Source: Rhizobium sp. Root1334 (lineage in GTDB: Bacteria; Pseudomonadota; Alphaproteobacteria; Rhizobiales; Rhizobiaceae). Taken from it: a stretch of 64,000 bases of DNA. Position numbers and translations under genes: made by a program. Below the pieces are notes generated by a model that was not told the DNA's origin, searched no databases, and worked only from the letters and a program-made list of their open reading frames with translations. Numbering within the stretch: the first letter of the stretch is position 1; every line of letters starts with the position of its first letter. This document shows, piece by piece, positions 1 to 9,690 of this stretch. The stretch is taken from assembly GCF_001426665.1 (NCBI RefSeq), contig NZ_LMEY01000001.1:62320-126319 (forward strand), in the 5' to 3' direction.

Positions 1-731
1 GGCCGCTGACGGAAAAGCAGCTCGACTATGCACTGGCCGACGTCACCCATCTGCGCGATGTCTACCTGCACCTGAAGGCCGAGCTTGAGCGCGAAGGCCG
101 CTCGCTGTGGCTGACAGAGGAAATGGCCATTCTCGAGGCCAAGGAAACCTACGACATCCATCCGGACGATGCCTGGCAGCGCCTGAAGATGCGGTTGAAA
201 AAGCCGATCGAGCTTGCTGTCCTGCAGAAGGTTGCCGCCTGGCGCGAGCGCGAAGCGCGCAACCGCAACGTTCCGCGCGGCCGCATCCTCAAGGACGACG
301 GCCTCTACGAGATCGCCCAGCAGCAGCCAAAGGACGTCGAGGCACTCTCGCGCCTGCGCACCATCCCCAAGGGCTGGGAACGGTCGGCGGCAGGCACCGC
401 AATCCTTGAGGCGGTCAGTGCCGCCCTCGAACTGCCGAAGGCCGAGATGCCGAAGCTGCCGCGCCAGAACCAGGCGCCGGAAGGCGCGCAGGCCGCCGGT
501 GAAATGCTGAAGGTTCTGCTGAAGCTGATCGCCGAAAAGCAAGGTGTTGCCGCCAAGATCATCGCCAACAGCGACGATCTGGAGCGGATCGCCTCGGAAG
601 GCCCGAAGGCCGATGTCGGCGCCCTGAAGGGCTGGCGGCGCGAGCTGTTCGGCGACACCGCGCTGAAGCTGATCAACGGCGAAGTCGCCCTGCGCTTCGT
701 CGATCGCAAGATCGAAGCCGTCGAGCTTTAA
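1..731 (+). CDS. rnd: Ribonuclease D, C-terminal part (cut by window edge)
   Basis: This is a 3'-5' exoribonuclease that trims stable RNA precursors such as tRNA 3' ends. The reading frame is already open at base 3, so the gene starts outside the window. The first visible residues contain a Y-A-x-x-D-V-x-x-L stretch (YALADVTHLRDVY), which is the last exonuclease motif of the DEDDy family. It is followed by an alpha-helical HRDC-like region. The part seen is about 240 residues. The internal ATG at 123 is not a real start, because the homology continues upstream of it. The gene converges on the DUF2000 gene with a gap of 9 bases. Confidence 0.9.
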   Translation, partial: PLTEKQLDYALADVTHLRDVYLHLKAELEREGRSLWLTEEMAILEAKETYDIHPDDAWQRLKMRLKKPIELAVLQKVAAWREREARNRNVPRGRILKDDGLYEIAQQQPKDVEALSRLRTIPKGWERSAAGTAILEAVSAALELPKAEMPKLPRQNQAPEGAQAAGEMLKVLLKLIAEKQGVAAKIIANSDDLERIASEGPKADVGALKGWRRELFGDTALKLINGEVALRFVDRKIEAVEL

Positions 732-740
732 GCAATTTTA

Positions 741-1148
741 TCAGGGGTGCATCCTTGCCCCCTTGGTGATCTTGTCGGCGATCTTCTTGTCGGCGTGTAG
801 CGCAATGCCGACAACTTTGGCATCGTCCGGTCCGAACTGGGAAAACACCTCACGATTTGCCGCATCATGGCCGGTCGAAAACATTTCCTCGACATAGAGC
901 GAGGTTTTCACTTCGCGCTCCAGCGCCCGGCGATGAATGGTGCTCATGGTCTTTTCGTCGGCGGAGAGCACGATGACCGGCTGAATACTCAGCGGGTTAT
1001 AGACGTTGCCATCGGCATCGCGGTAAACTTCGCCGATAATGCCGGGCTTTTCGGCAATGATGCCACTGGTCAGGAACGCGGTGACGTTCAGCTTTTGCCA
1101 GACGGCCAGGTCCTCGCGCAGCACGATTGCAAATTTGGTATCGAACAT
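741..1148 (-). CDS. DUF2000 family protein
   Basis: This is a small protein of 135 residues of the DUF2000 type; its biochemical role is not established. The chosen start gives MFDTKFAIVLREDL, the usual beginning of this family. A longer open frame reaches 1346 but runs into the divergent AraC gene and reads as low-complexity, arginine-rich shadow sequence. The C-terminal half (GxALHADKKIADK) is charged and soluble, and no signal peptide or membrane segment is present. It is transcribed away from an AraC-type regulator 100 bases upstream, which suggests, by position only, that the regulator controls it. Confidence 0.75.
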   Translation of the reverse strand: MFDTKFAIVLREDLAVWQKLNVTAFLTSGIIAEKPGIIGEVYRDADGNVYNPLSIQPVIVLSADEKTMSTIHRRALEREVKTSLYVEEMFSTGHDAANREVFSQFGPDDAKVVGIALHADKKIADKITKGARMHP

Positions 1149-1248
1149 GAATGCCAACTCCACTCTTGGGAACAGGACGCTTGAAACGTCCGGGGCCTCC
1201 TTAGCCTGCGCCGGCAAGGGCGATCTTGAACGTTCGTGCACATCGGCG

Positions 1249-2055
1249 ATGTCCGACAGCATAAAGGTCGCTCCCGTCTCCGGCGGCATCGAGCGAATCG
1301 AGGCGCATTTCCATGGCAACGCCTTCGAACCGCATCGCCACGACACCTATGCGCTCGGCTTAACGCTGCAAGGCGTGCAGGCCTTCCGCTATCGCGGCAT
1401 GGTCCGCTACAGCCAGCCTGGCAACATCATCGTGCTCCACCCCGACGAACTGCATGATGGCGGGGCCGGAACCGACGAGGGGCTGCGCTACCGGATGATG
1501 TACCTGCCGCCGGAAATGCTGGCAGAGGCGCTCGGCGACACGCCGCGCGGCCTGCCCTTCGTGCCCTCACCCGTCATCGCCGACCGCACCTTTGCTGCCC
1601 ATCTGGCGGGGGTGATGCACGATCTGGATGGTGCCATCGGCGGGCTGCAGCTGGACGAGATGCTGACCGGCATTGCCGACGCCCTGCTGCGGCATTCGGA
1701 TGGTGGCGGCAAGGCGCGGATGAAACGGGCGGACCAGACTGCCATCCGCCGGGCCTGCGACTTTCTGCAGGCGCATTCCGATCGCCAGGTGAACTCCGAT
1801 GAGCTCGAGGCCATCACCGGCCTCGACCGGTTCACCCTTGCCCGGCAATTCCGCGCGGCCCTTGGCACCAGCCCGCATCGGTACCTGGTGATGCGTAGGC
1901 TCGAGCGGGCACGGGCAATGATCGGCAACGGCAAAAGCCTCGTCGAGATCGCGCTCGATACCGGCTTTGCCGATCAGGCGCATTTCACCCGGCATTTCAA
2001 GAAGACCCACGGAATGACACCCGGCCGCTGGGCGAGCCTGTGCGGCCGGACATGA
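1249..2055 (+). CDS. AraC-family transcriptional regulator
   Basis: The protein has 268 residues. Its N-terminal AraC-type cupin ligand-binding domain carries the metal/ligand-like segment FEPHRHDTYALG (about residues 25-36). Its C-terminal pair of helix-turn-helix motifs ends with the family signature, visible as GFADQAHFTRHFKK followed by G-M-T-P-G-R-W. The start at 1249 places the cupin directly after the N-terminus; an open frame back to 1039 overlaps the divergent DUF2000 gene and has no homologous look. It probably responds to a small molecule and controls the divergent DUF2000 gene and itself, but the ligand is unknown. Confidence 0.85.
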   Translation: MSDSIKVAPVSGGIERIEAHFHGNAFEPHRHDTYALGLTLQGVQAFRYRGMVRYSQPGNIIVLHPDELHDGGAGTDEGLRYRMMYLPPEMLAEALGDTPRGLPFVPSPVIADRTFAAHLAGVMHDLDGAIGGLQLDEMLTGIADALLRHSDGGGKARMKRADQTAIRRACDFLQAHSDRQVNSDELEAITGLDRFTLARQFRAALGTSPHRYLVMRRLERARAMIGNGKSLVEIALDTGFADQAHFTRHFKKTHGMTPGRWASLCGRT

Positions 2056-2142
2056 AGCGCCACAAACCGTTACACGAAATTGCTTGACCCGACCTGCTCA
2101 AATGGAACAATGCCTGCAAGCCCGGGGGAGCGGAGCTGATTC

Positions 2143-3210
2143 ATGAGAGAAATATCCCCGACAGAGAACTGGTTGCTGATCACGCTTGGCATGGCTTTGA
2201 GCGGTGTCATTTACGGCCTGATCGCCTTTCCGGGTGAGCCGATGATCATCGGCGCGGTCTTCGCCGTGTTCATGGGCGTGCCCATGATTGCCTTCGAGCG
2301 GCGGATCTTGTTGCGCCCACTGTACCGGCGGATCGAGCGGCTTCCCACAATCGCCTACATCGCCGTGGCGTTGGTGATCTATGAAATACTGATGAGCGCC
2401 GGTTATGCTGCAGCAGCTCTGTTGATGTGGGCGCTGAAATTTATCGAGCCGAGATCACTGGCAGACGTCCTTGTCATGCCGTTCCACGTCTTCCTCTATG
2501 CGCTGGCCGTCTGCGCGCTGATCGTCTTCATCCTGCGTGTCCGTGACCTGCTCGGGCGCGATGTTTTCACCAGCATGTTGATCAGCCGCTACCGCCGGCC
2601 GGTGAAGGAGGAGCGCGTCTTCCTGTTCATCGACCTTGCCGATTCCACATCCTTTGCCGAGAAGCATGGCGACCTGCGGGCGCAGGAGTTTTTGAAGGCC
2701 CTATTTGCCACGTTTGCCGAACCGGTCCGGCGTCACCGGGGCGCGATCGATGACTATGTCGGCGATGCCGCGATCGTCACATGGCCGCTGGAACGCGGCG
2801 TCAAATTTGCGCGCTGTGTTCGCTGCATCTTCGATATCCTCGATGATATCGAAGCCAATGCAGCCACCTGGCGCAAGAATTTCGGCCAGGTCCCGCGGCT
2901 GCGCGCCGCCCTGCACGGCGGCTTTATCATCACCGCCGAAATCGGCGTCGATCATCACAAGATCACCTTCTTCGGCGATACGGTGAATACCACCGCGCGG
3001 CTGGAATCCTTGTGCAAGTCGCTGGGCCGGCAGGTGCTGATTTCAACCGAACTCGCCCAGCGGATCCGGCTGCCGGCGACAATTGAAGTCGAGGATCTCG
3101 GTGATCACGCCGTCAAGGGCCGTGGTCAAACACTGGGCGTCATGGCCTTGAGACAACAGGAAAAACTTGAAATGGCGCCCGCGTTCGATCTGCGCGTTCC
3201 AGCGGAGTAA
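2143..3210 (+). CDS. Membrane-anchored class III adenylate/guanylate cyclase
   Basis: The protein has 355 residues and would make cyclic AMP (or cGMP) from ATP (GTP) at the inner membrane. The first about 150 residues hold four to five hydrophobic segments. The class III catalytic domain follows, with the first metal-binding aspartate in FLFIDLADST, the second in DYVGDAAIV, and the FFGDTVNTTARLE segment that carries the catalytic Asn and Arg. The key metal and transition-state residues therefore look intact. The segment has HHK before the beta-hairpin, and ATP versus GTP specificity cannot be decided by eye. The gene stands alone, with no obvious partner. Confidence 0.85.
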   Translation: MREISPTENWLLITLGMALSGVIYGLIAFPGEPMIIGAVFAVFMGVPMIAFERRILLRPLYRRIERLPTIAYIAVALVIYEILMSAGYAAAALLMWALKFIEPRSLADVLVMPFHVFLYALAVCALIVFILRVRDLLGRDVFTSMLISRYRRPVKEERVFLFIDLADSTSFAEKHGDLRAQEFLKALFATFAEPVRRHRGAIDDYVGDAAIVTWPLERGVKFARCVRCIFDILDDIEANAATWRKNFGQVPRLRAALHGGFIITAEIGVDHHKITFFGDTVNTTARLESLCKSLGRQVLISTELAQRIRLPATIEVEDLGDHAVKGRGQTLGVMALRQQEKLEMAPAFDLRVPAE

Positions 3211-3312
3211 CGGCTCGTTCCTCAGCCGTCACCAAAGCTTCATCCAGCCGTCAATTCGCCGACATCAATGCCCTGCTAAGCGGTACGCCTCGACCAACCG
3301 CTCAATGGGGAT

Positions 3313-4674
3313 ATGATGAAAAACGCTCTCTTCGCTTCCGTGGCTTTCAACCTTCTGACGACATCGGCCGCTCTTGCCGAAGACACCGTCTTCCCGGCCA
3401 AGCTCGCCGCCCACGCCATTCTGCCGGCCAACACGATCATTGCAGCGCCTGCGGATGCGGCCGACTACCTGAAGACATCGGGCAAGTTCACCACTGCAGA
3501 TCGCAAGCGCACCGAGGCGCTCGGCACCGTTCCCGGCAAGGATGGTGTGCGCCTCACCGGTCTGTCGCTGCCCTTCGACGGCCAGCCGATGCAGGGTTTT
3601 TCCGGCATCAAGACCATGCCTGATGGCACCTTCTGGAGCATGTCCGACAACGGTTTCGGCTCGAAGCTGAACTCCTCCGACGCGATGCTGATGCTGCACA
3701 ACATCAAGATCGACTGGGATGCCGGCAAGGTCGAAGCCGTAAAGACCCTGTTTCTTTCCGATCCCGACAAGAAGGCTCCCTTCCCGATCGTCATGGAAGG
3801 CGCCGAAAAGCGTTACCTGACCGGCGCCGATTTCGACGTCGAATCGATCCAGCCGGTCGCCGACGGTTTCTGGGTTGGCGAAGAATTCGGGCCTTACATC
3901 CTGAAATTCGACCTCGACGGCAAGCTGACCGACGTCATCGCCACCACCGTTGACGGCAAGGCCGTCATGTCACCCGACAACCCGACGCTCGCCGTTCAGG
4001 CCGATCCGTCCAAGCCGATGCCTGCACTCAACGTCAAGCGCTCCGGCGGCTACGAGGGCCTTGCCATGTCGAAGGACGGCAGCAAGCTATACGGCCTGCT
4101 CGAAGGTCCGCTCTGGACCGACGCTGAAACCGTGGAACAGGCCGAAGGCCGCCCGGCATTGCGCATCATCGAACTCGATGTCGCGTCGAAGGCCTGGACC
4201 GGCCGCAGCTGGCTCTATCCGCTGGCTGAAGGCGGCGAGGCGATCGGCGATTTCAACATGCTCGACGACACAACTGCGCTGGTGATCGAGCGTGACAACG
4301 GAGCAGGTACCGTCGACAAGGCCTGCGCCGATCCGAAAGCACCGGCAGCCGATTGCTTTGCCGTCGGTTCCAAGGTCAAGCGCATCTACAAGATCGAGAT
4401 GACCGACGAAAACGCCGGCAAGGCCGTGCGCAAGATCGGCTATATCGACCTCCTGAAGATCGCCGATCCCGACAACAAGAAGCGTCAGGGCGGCGGCGAA
4501 GGTTTTTACGACATGCCGTTCGTCACCATCGAGAACGTCGATCGCGTCGATGACACCCACATCATCGTCGGCAACGACAACAACCTGCCGTTCTCGGCCG
4601 GCCGCTTGCTCGACAAGGCCGACGACAACGAGTTCGTGCTGCTCGAAGTGGGTGAACTCCTGAACGCCAAGTAA
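3313..4674 (+). CDS. Secreted esterase-like activity of phytase family protein
   Basis: The protein has 453 residues with a clear signal peptide (MMKNALFASVAFNLLTTSAALA, cleaved near residue 22), so it acts in the periplasm or outside the cell. The body matches the esterase-like-activity-of-phytase family (PF13449-type beta-propeller): PDGTFWSMSDNGFGSK early, FWVGEEFGPYI in the middle and VGNDNNLPFS near the end. Members are predicted to hydrolyse phosphate or carboxyl esters, but the true substrate is mostly unknown. A strong hairpin terminator follows the stop codon, and the gene appears to be a single transcription unit. Confidence 0.82.
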   Translation: MMKNALFASVAFNLLTTSAALAEDTVFPAKLAAHAILPANTIIAAPADAADYLKTSGKFTTADRKRTEALGTVPGKDGVRLTGLSLPFDGQPMQGFSGIKTMPDGTFWSMSDNGFGSKLNSSDAMLMLHNIKIDWDAGKVEAVKTLFLSDPDKKAPFPIVMEGAEKRYLTGADFDVESIQPVADGFWVGEEFGPYILKFDLDGKLTDVIATTVDGKAVMSPDNPTLAVQADPSKPMPALNVKRSGGYEGLAMSKDGSKLYGLLEGPLWTDAETVEQAEGRPALRIIELDVASKAWTGRSWLYPLAEGGEAIGDFNMLDDTTALVIERDNGAGTVDKACADPKAPAADCFAVGSKVKRIYKIEMTDENAGKAVRKIGYIDLLKIADPDNKKRQGGGEGFYDMPFVTIENVDRVDDTHIIVGNDNNLPFSAGRLLDKADDNEFVLLEVGELLNAK

Positions 4675-4695
4675 AATCACCATCTGCGACAGACG

Positions 4696-4726
4696 AAGGC
4701 CCCGCAAAATCAATTGCGGGGCCTTT
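4696..4726. terminator. Rho-independent terminator, probably bidirectional
   Basis: A perfect 12-bp stem (AAGGCCCCGCAA paired with TTGCGGGGCCTT, 6-base loop) is followed by T. It lies between the stop of the phytase-like gene and the 3' end of the convergent RTX gene. Confidence 0.85.
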
Positions 4727-4755
4727 CGCGCCTCACTCAGATGGGCAAACCTGCC

Positions 4756-5814
4756 TCAGAGGATAAAATAGCCCTTCGACAACGTCAGCACGTCGTCAAA
4801 ACGGATGGCGAAATCTGCCGTCTTGTCGCCATTGATATCGCCGTAGACGAAGGTCTCCGAGCCCTGTTTGACATAGCGCAATTCACCCGCCTTGCCGTGA
4901 AATTCTTGAGTGCCGATATAGGTGAAGGCGTCATTCTTGGCAGTATTGCTATTGGCGTCGATCGCCGACAGATCGATCCTGTCGCCGCCTGCGCCGGAAA
5001 AATCAAGGATCGTGTCACGGCCAGCGGCCGATAATGTCGAGTCGGAGGCTACACGGAACACAAATGTGTCCTTGCCCGAACCGCCGGTCAGCTTGTCCGC
5101 GCCTGCATCGCCATAAATTCTGTCGTTGCCGGCAGCACCATCGAGAACATCATTTCCTCCTGCACCCGCCAGGACATTGATGCCACTATCGCCAGTGAGC
5201 TTGTCGGCGAAACGGGATCCGACCAGATTCTCGATGGACGAATAGGTATCGCCTCTTGCTTCACCCGTGTTGACAGAACTCTTCGCGAGATTGGCGGTCA
5301 CGCCGCTTGCCGCTGCAAAGTAATAGGCCGTGTCCTTGCCCGTTCCACCCACAAGTTTATCGGCACCGGCACCACCCATCAGGTTGTCGTCGCCACCATT
5401 CCCGTTCAACGTATCGTTGCCGCGGCCGCCGACGAGACCATCCGAATATTTCGTGCCATTGATCACATCGTTGCCCGACAGAACCAGATCGATGAATGCT
5501 GCATCATTACCGGCAAAAATCGTATCGGCCACCTTGGCGGCTGAGAGTTTGAGGCCGGTGACCGTCAATGCATCCTTGCCGCCGACCACGACCTTGATCC
5601 CGGTCAGCGTTCCAGCCGTTATGTCGGTAAGCCGTCCGAAACTCGACGTACCTTTGAAGCCCGTACCGATAAAGGAGGTGTAATACGAAGCGTTATCGTA
5701 GACTTTGATGTGTGTGGGGGAAATCTGTGAGAAATCATAGTCGAAAAGACCTGCAGTACTCGTCGCCAACATATCGACGCTACCGCCGAAGTCCGCATAA
5801 CTAAACGTCGCCAT
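4756..5814 (-). CDS. RTX calcium-binding secreted protein
   Basis: The protein has 352 residues. The middle carries several glycine-aspartate nonapeptide repeats of the GGxGxDxLx type ([30 protein letters not shown] and, later, GNDVLDG and GNDRIYG), which bind calcium in a beta-roll. The last about 110 residues resemble the serralysin C-terminal region ([12 protein letters not shown], then DRIDLSAID), which carries the type I secretion signal in relatives. There is no N-terminal signal peptide. The ATG at 5814 has a strong GGAGGAAG ribosome site; the open frame begins one codon earlier at a TTG. The N-terminal 100 residues have no recognisable enzyme domain. No type I transporter genes are nearby. 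Confidence 0.85.
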   Translation of the reverse strand: MATFSYADFGGSVDMLATSTAGLFDYDFSQISPTHIKVYDNASYYTSFIGTGFKGTSSFGRLTDITAGTLTGIKVVVGGKDALTVTGLKLSAAKVADTIFAGNDAAFIDLVLSGNDVINGTKYSDGLVGGRGNDTLNGNGGDDNLMGGAGADKLVGGTGKDTAYYFAAASGVTANLAKSSVNTGEARGDTYSSIENLVGSRFADKLTGDSGINVLAGAGGNDVLDGAAGNDRIYGDAGADKLTGGSGKDTFVFRVASDSTLSAAGRDTILDFSGAGGDRIDLSAIDANSNTAKNDAFTYIGTQEFHGKAGELRYVKQGSETFVYGDINGDKTADFAIRFDDVLTLSKGYFIL

Positions 5815-5903
5815 CAACTTCCTCCATCACGCTTTCCAAAAACGGAAAACCGCTCCACAGCGGAGAAAATATACAGGCGGCGCTTGCAATTACAACGCGA
5901 ATA

Positions 5904-7424
5904 TTACTCGAACCGGAATGCAATCCGCTTGCCTGTCAGCTTGGCAAGTTGCTGCAGGCGGCCATCGAGCCGTTCGCCGGCAAATTCCGAGTAGGCGGAT
6001 GGAACGATGAATTCCAGATCGAGGTCTGGCGAAGCGGATGGCCGGATATCGAGATTGCGCACGACGCCCGGCATGGACGCCGACAGCAGATAGACCACCC
6101 TCAGAAGGCCACCGAGAAGCTTGGCGAGTTCCAGCAGACGCGGCGTGGCGATCGCGGCCAACGGCTCGGTTGCGCCGTCGTCGTTCAGGCCCTCGAAACG
6201 ATAATAATTGGCAAGGGCGACATAGGCGCGGCCTGCATGGGTGATGCCGGAAAAGGTGCTGTGGGCGATGATGTTGATCGCCTGCAGGCCGCGATAATCC
6301 GGATGGGCGCGCCAGCTGATATCGGCAAGCAGGCAGGCAGCCTGACGGTAACGCCCCTCTTCCTCAGTCTCAGCGATCCCGAAATGCGGCACCATCTTGC
6401 CGCTCCAGTCGGCCAGCTCGCGGGCATGTTCAGGCGAGCGGGCCCGCAGGATGGCAATTTCGCGCGCGGCAGCCAGCAGCGGATCGTGCGCCCGCACGGT
6501 GTCGGACAAAAGTGAATAGAGATAACCTTCGCGAACACCAAGCGCCGAAAATGAAATCACCGACGGCCTCATCTGGGCGATGACTTCCTGCAGGGCAACA
6601 GCGCCGAACGGCAGAAGCACACGGCGGCTTTTCGAAATATGCGAATAAGCCGGCGACTTCATATCCTTCGGCTCAATCACCTCGGGCAGAAAGGCCATGG
6701 CTTCGTCAAAGGAGATTTCATAGCCCTGCATCATGTGCAGCGGATAATTGCGCAGTTCCATATGCAGCTTGGCGATCGCCCGCCAGGTACCGCCAACCGC
6801 GTAGAATGTACGGCCGCTGGTGTTCTGCAGAACCTGGGCGCCCTTTACGTAGCGGCGCACGTGGCTGCGGGCCTTGACCACCGATCCCTCTGCATGCTCC
6901 GACAGACGGATACCGCCAAGCGGCAGGGTGATGCCCTTGCCGACCTTGGGGCCGAAGACATCGACGAGCTCCAGTGAACCGCCACCGAAGTCGCCGACAA
7001 CGCCGTCCGGGTCGTGATAGCCACTGATGATGCCGAGGGCGGAGAAATAGGCTTCTTCCTCGCCGGTCAACACACGGACTTTCTGACCAAGGATAATCTC
7101 GGCCCTGCGGATGAAATCAGGACCATTCGAGGCATCGCGCGCGGCAGCCGTCGCCAGCACGAAAACCGTGGAGGCGCGCGCCTGCGTCGACAATGCCCTA
7201 AACCGATGCAGCGCCTTCAGCGCCCGCTCGACGCTTTCAGCGTCCATCCGGCCGGTCGCATCAATGCCCTTGCCGAGACCGCACATGACTTTTTCGTTGA
7301 ACAGAATGGCCGGAGACCGGCTCAGCCCCTCATAGATCACCAATCGAATCGAGTTCGACCCAATGTCCACGACGGAGACGGGGGCAATACCAGGCAAACG
7401 CCCCTGGGCTTCAGACTCTACCAT
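5904..7424 (-). CDS. ppx: Exopolyphosphatase / pppGpp phosphatase (Ppx/GppA)
   Basis: The protein has 506 residues and releases phosphate from the ends of polyphosphate and/or dephosphorylates pppGpp. The actin-like ATPase fold is shown by the first phosphate-binding loop VVDIGSNSIRLVIYEG near residue 20 and the second, GVVGDFGGGSLELVD, near residue 145. The C-terminal part contains an HD-like helical region (ISWRAHPDYRG, ...NIIAHSTFSG). The gene lies 12 bases downstream of ppk on the same strand, so synthesis and breakdown of polyphosphate are probably co-transcribed. Length is normal for the family. Confidence 0.92.
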   Translation of the reverse strand: MVESEAQGRLPGIAPVSVVDIGSNSIRLVIYEGLSRSPAILFNEKVMCGLGKGIDATGRMDAESVERALKALHRFRALSTQARASTVFVLATAAARDASNGPDFIRRAEIILGQKVRVLTGEEEAYFSALGIISGYHDPDGVVGDFGGGSLELVDVFGPKVGKGITLPLGGIRLSEHAEGSVVKARSHVRRYVKGAQVLQNTSGRTFYAVGGTWRAIAKLHMELRNYPLHMMQGYEISFDEAMAFLPEVIEPKDMKSPAYSHISKSRRVLLPFGAVALQEVIAQMRPSVISFSALGVREGYLYSLLSDTVRAHDPLLAAAREIAILRARSPEHARELADWSGKMVPHFGIAETEEEGRYRQAACLLADISWRAHPDYRGLQAINIIAHSTFSGITHAGRAYVALANYYRFEGLNDDGATEPLAAIATPRLLELAKLLGGLLRVVYLLSASMPGVVRNLDIRPSASPDLDLEFIVPSAYSEFAGERLDGRLQQLAKLTGKRIAFRFE

Positions 7425-7436
7425 GCAATTCCAGTT

Positions 7437-9623
7437 TTATCTTCTGCGGCCGCTATCCCAGCCGGCAATTACCTTCGGCGTGCTGGATTTCAAGGCCTCG
7501 CCCCGCCCGGACAGGCTGGGATTGGTCATGAAATAGACCTGCGCATTGAACGGCTCGGAATCCTTGGCGACTTCCATACGCCGGGACGTTCCGTCAGGAA
7601 GAATCTCGTAGCTCTGCTGGTTATCGATGAGATTCCCCAGCATGATCTGCGACAGCACCTGTTCATGCACAGTCCGGTTGATGAGAGGCACAAGGGTCTC
7701 CACCCGCCGGTCCAGATTACGCGGCATCATGTCCGCAGACCCGATATAGACGAGCGCGTGCTCGGAGGGAAGCCCATGGCCGTTGCCGAAACAGAAGATG
7801 CGGGAATGCTCCAGGAACCGTCCGACGATCGATTTGACGCGGATCTTGTCGGATAGTCCGGGAACCTGCGGCCGCAAGCAGCAGATGCCGCGCACCACCA
7901 GATCGATCTCGACACCGGCACGGCTGGCGCGGTAGAGCGCATCGATGATTTCCGGATCGACCAGCGAATTCATCTTCATCCAGATCGACGCCGGGCGGCC
8001 AGCCTCAGCATGAACGATTTCCTCGTCGATATGCTGCAGGATGCGCGGACGCAGCGTATGCGGCGAAATCGCCAGTTTCATGCCCGCCTCCGGCTCGCCG
8101 TAACCGGTGATGAAATTGAAGATATTGGCCATGTCATGGGCAATCTTCGGATTGCAGGTGAAGAACGACAGGTCGGTGTAGATCTTCGCAGTGACCGGGT
8201 GATAGTTTCCGGTGCCGAGATGGCAGTAGGTTCGAAGCTTGCCCTCTTCGCGGCGCACCACCATCGACATCTTGGCATGCGTCTTCAGCTCGATGAAGCC
8301 GAACACGACCTGCACGCCGGCGCGTTCCAGATCGCGCGCCCAGCGGATATTGGCCTCTTCGTCAAAGCGCGCCTTCAACTCGACCAGTGCCGTTACGGAC
8401 TTGCCGGCCTCGGCCGCATCGATCAGCGCCCGCACGATCGGGCTGTCGTTGGAGGTGCGGTACAGTGTCTGCTTTATCGCCAGAACGTCAGGATCGCGCG
8501 CAGCCTGAAGCAGAAACTGGACCACCACGTCGAAGCTTTCGTAGGGGTGGTGGACGACCATGTCCTTTTCGCGGATGGCGGCGAGGCAGTCTCCGGCGTG
8601 TTCGCGGACGCGCTCGGGAAATCGCGCATTGTACGGCTCGAAGCGCAAATCCTCGCGCGGCGCCTTTGTGATCTCTGAAAGCGTATTGAGGGCCAGAAGG
8701 CCCGGCAGCACGGCAACGCGATTTTCCGGCACGCCAAGTTCGCCGACAACGAACTGACGCAACCCGGCCGGCATTTCGGAATCGATCTCGATGCGGATGA
8801 CCGAACCGCGGCGGCGGCGCTTCAGTGCCGTCTCATAGAAACGCACGAGATCTTCGGCCTCCTCCTCGACCTCGATATCGCTGTCTCGAATGATGCGGAA
8901 CGTACCGGAGCCCTTCACCTCGTATCCCGGGAACAACCGTTCGATGAACAGGCTGACGGCATCTTCCAGCGTGATGTAGCGGATCACCGACTTTACGTCG
9001 GGCAAGCGAATGAAACGATCCAGCGCGACAGGCAGGCGCAACAGCGCCGTCATCGGTTCGCGGCCGCGTGTGCTCACCAGTTGCAGGCCCATCGTGAAGC
9101 CGAGGTTGGGAATGAACGGAAACGGATGGGCGGGATCGATCGACAGCGGCGTCAGGACCGGGAAGATCGACTGCTCGAACTCCATGGCAAGCCATCCGCG
9201 ATCCTGTACCGACAGCGAGATCGGCCGGACGATCAATATGTCTTCCTTGGCCAGATATTGCTGCAGCACGGCCAGCGATGCCTGCTGTTCCATCTGGAGA
9301 TTGTCGATCTCCTTGAGAATATCCTGCAACTGCTCGGCCGGCGTCTTGCCATCCGGGCTGCGTACGGCCACGCCCTGGCGGACCTGCCCTTCGAGACCGG
9401 CAACGCGCACCATGAAGAACTCATCGAGGTTTGCAGCCGAGATCGACAGGAAACGGACGCGTTCCAGCAGCGGATGGGCGGTATTGAGGGTTTCCTCGAG
9501 AACGCGGCGATTGAACTGCAGCCAGGAAAATTCGCGGTTTATGAAGCGCTCGGGACTGGTCAGAAGATCGATTTCCTCGGTCACCGGCACGTTTGCAGCC
9601 GTTGCAGATGTCGCAGTGTCCAT
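7437..9623 (-). CDS. ppk: Polyphosphate kinase 1
   Basis: This enzyme of 728 residues makes inorganic polyphosphate from ATP. The family start ([18 protein letters not shown]) lies near residue 27, and [16 protein letters not shown] follows. The autophosphorylated histidine is in the [16 protein letters not shown] motif and the second conserved histidine is in [12 protein letters not shown], so the active site is complete. PPK1 is usually a cytoplasmic or membrane-associated tetramer. The gene starts 67 bases downstream of hdaA and is followed by ppx after 12 bases, so it is likely in an operon with ppx and possibly in a longer one with hdaA. Confidence 0.95.
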   Translation of the reverse strand: MDTATSATAANVPVTEEIDLLTSPERFINREFSWLQFNRRVLEETLNTAHPLLERVRFLSISAANLDEFFMVRVAGLEGQVRQGVAVRSPDGKTPAEQLQDILKEIDNLQMEQQASLAVLQQYLAKEDILIVRPISLSVQDRGWLAMEFEQSIFPVLTPLSIDPAHPFPFIPNLGFTMGLQLVSTRGREPMTALLRLPVALDRFIRLPDVKSVIRYITLEDAVSLFIERLFPGYEVKGSGTFRIIRDSDIEVEEEAEDLVRFYETALKRRRRGSVIRIEIDSEMPAGLRQFVVGELGVPENRVAVLPGLLALNTLSEITKAPREDLRFEPYNARFPERVREHAGDCLAAIREKDMVVHHPYESFDVVVQFLLQAARDPDVLAIKQTLYRTSNDSPIVRALIDAAEAGKSVTALVELKARFDEEANIRWARDLERAGVQVVFGFIELKTHAKMSMVVRREEGKLRTYCHLGTGNYHPVTAKIYTDLSFFTCNPKIAHDMANIFNFITGYGEPEAGMKLAISPHTLRPRILQHIDEEIVHAEAGRPASIWMKMNSLVDPEIIDALYRASRAGVEIDLVVRGICCLRPQVPGLSDKIRVKSIVGRFLEHSRIFCFGNGHGLPSEHALVYIGSADMMPRNLDRRVETLVPLINRTVHEQVLSQIMLGNLIDNQQSYEILPDGTSRRMEVAKDSEPFNAQVYFMTNPSLSGRGEALKSSTPKVIAGWDSGRRR

Positions 9624-9690
9624 GTCCCAGCCCGCCTTTTTTTGCTTTTCTCGAAGCAGCTAGCTCAGTTTGACGACGGAACTGTGACAG

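Noticed and set aside
1039-1248. Upstream extension of the AraC gene.
   Set aside because: It overlaps the divergent DUF2000 gene and has no cupin or other homology.
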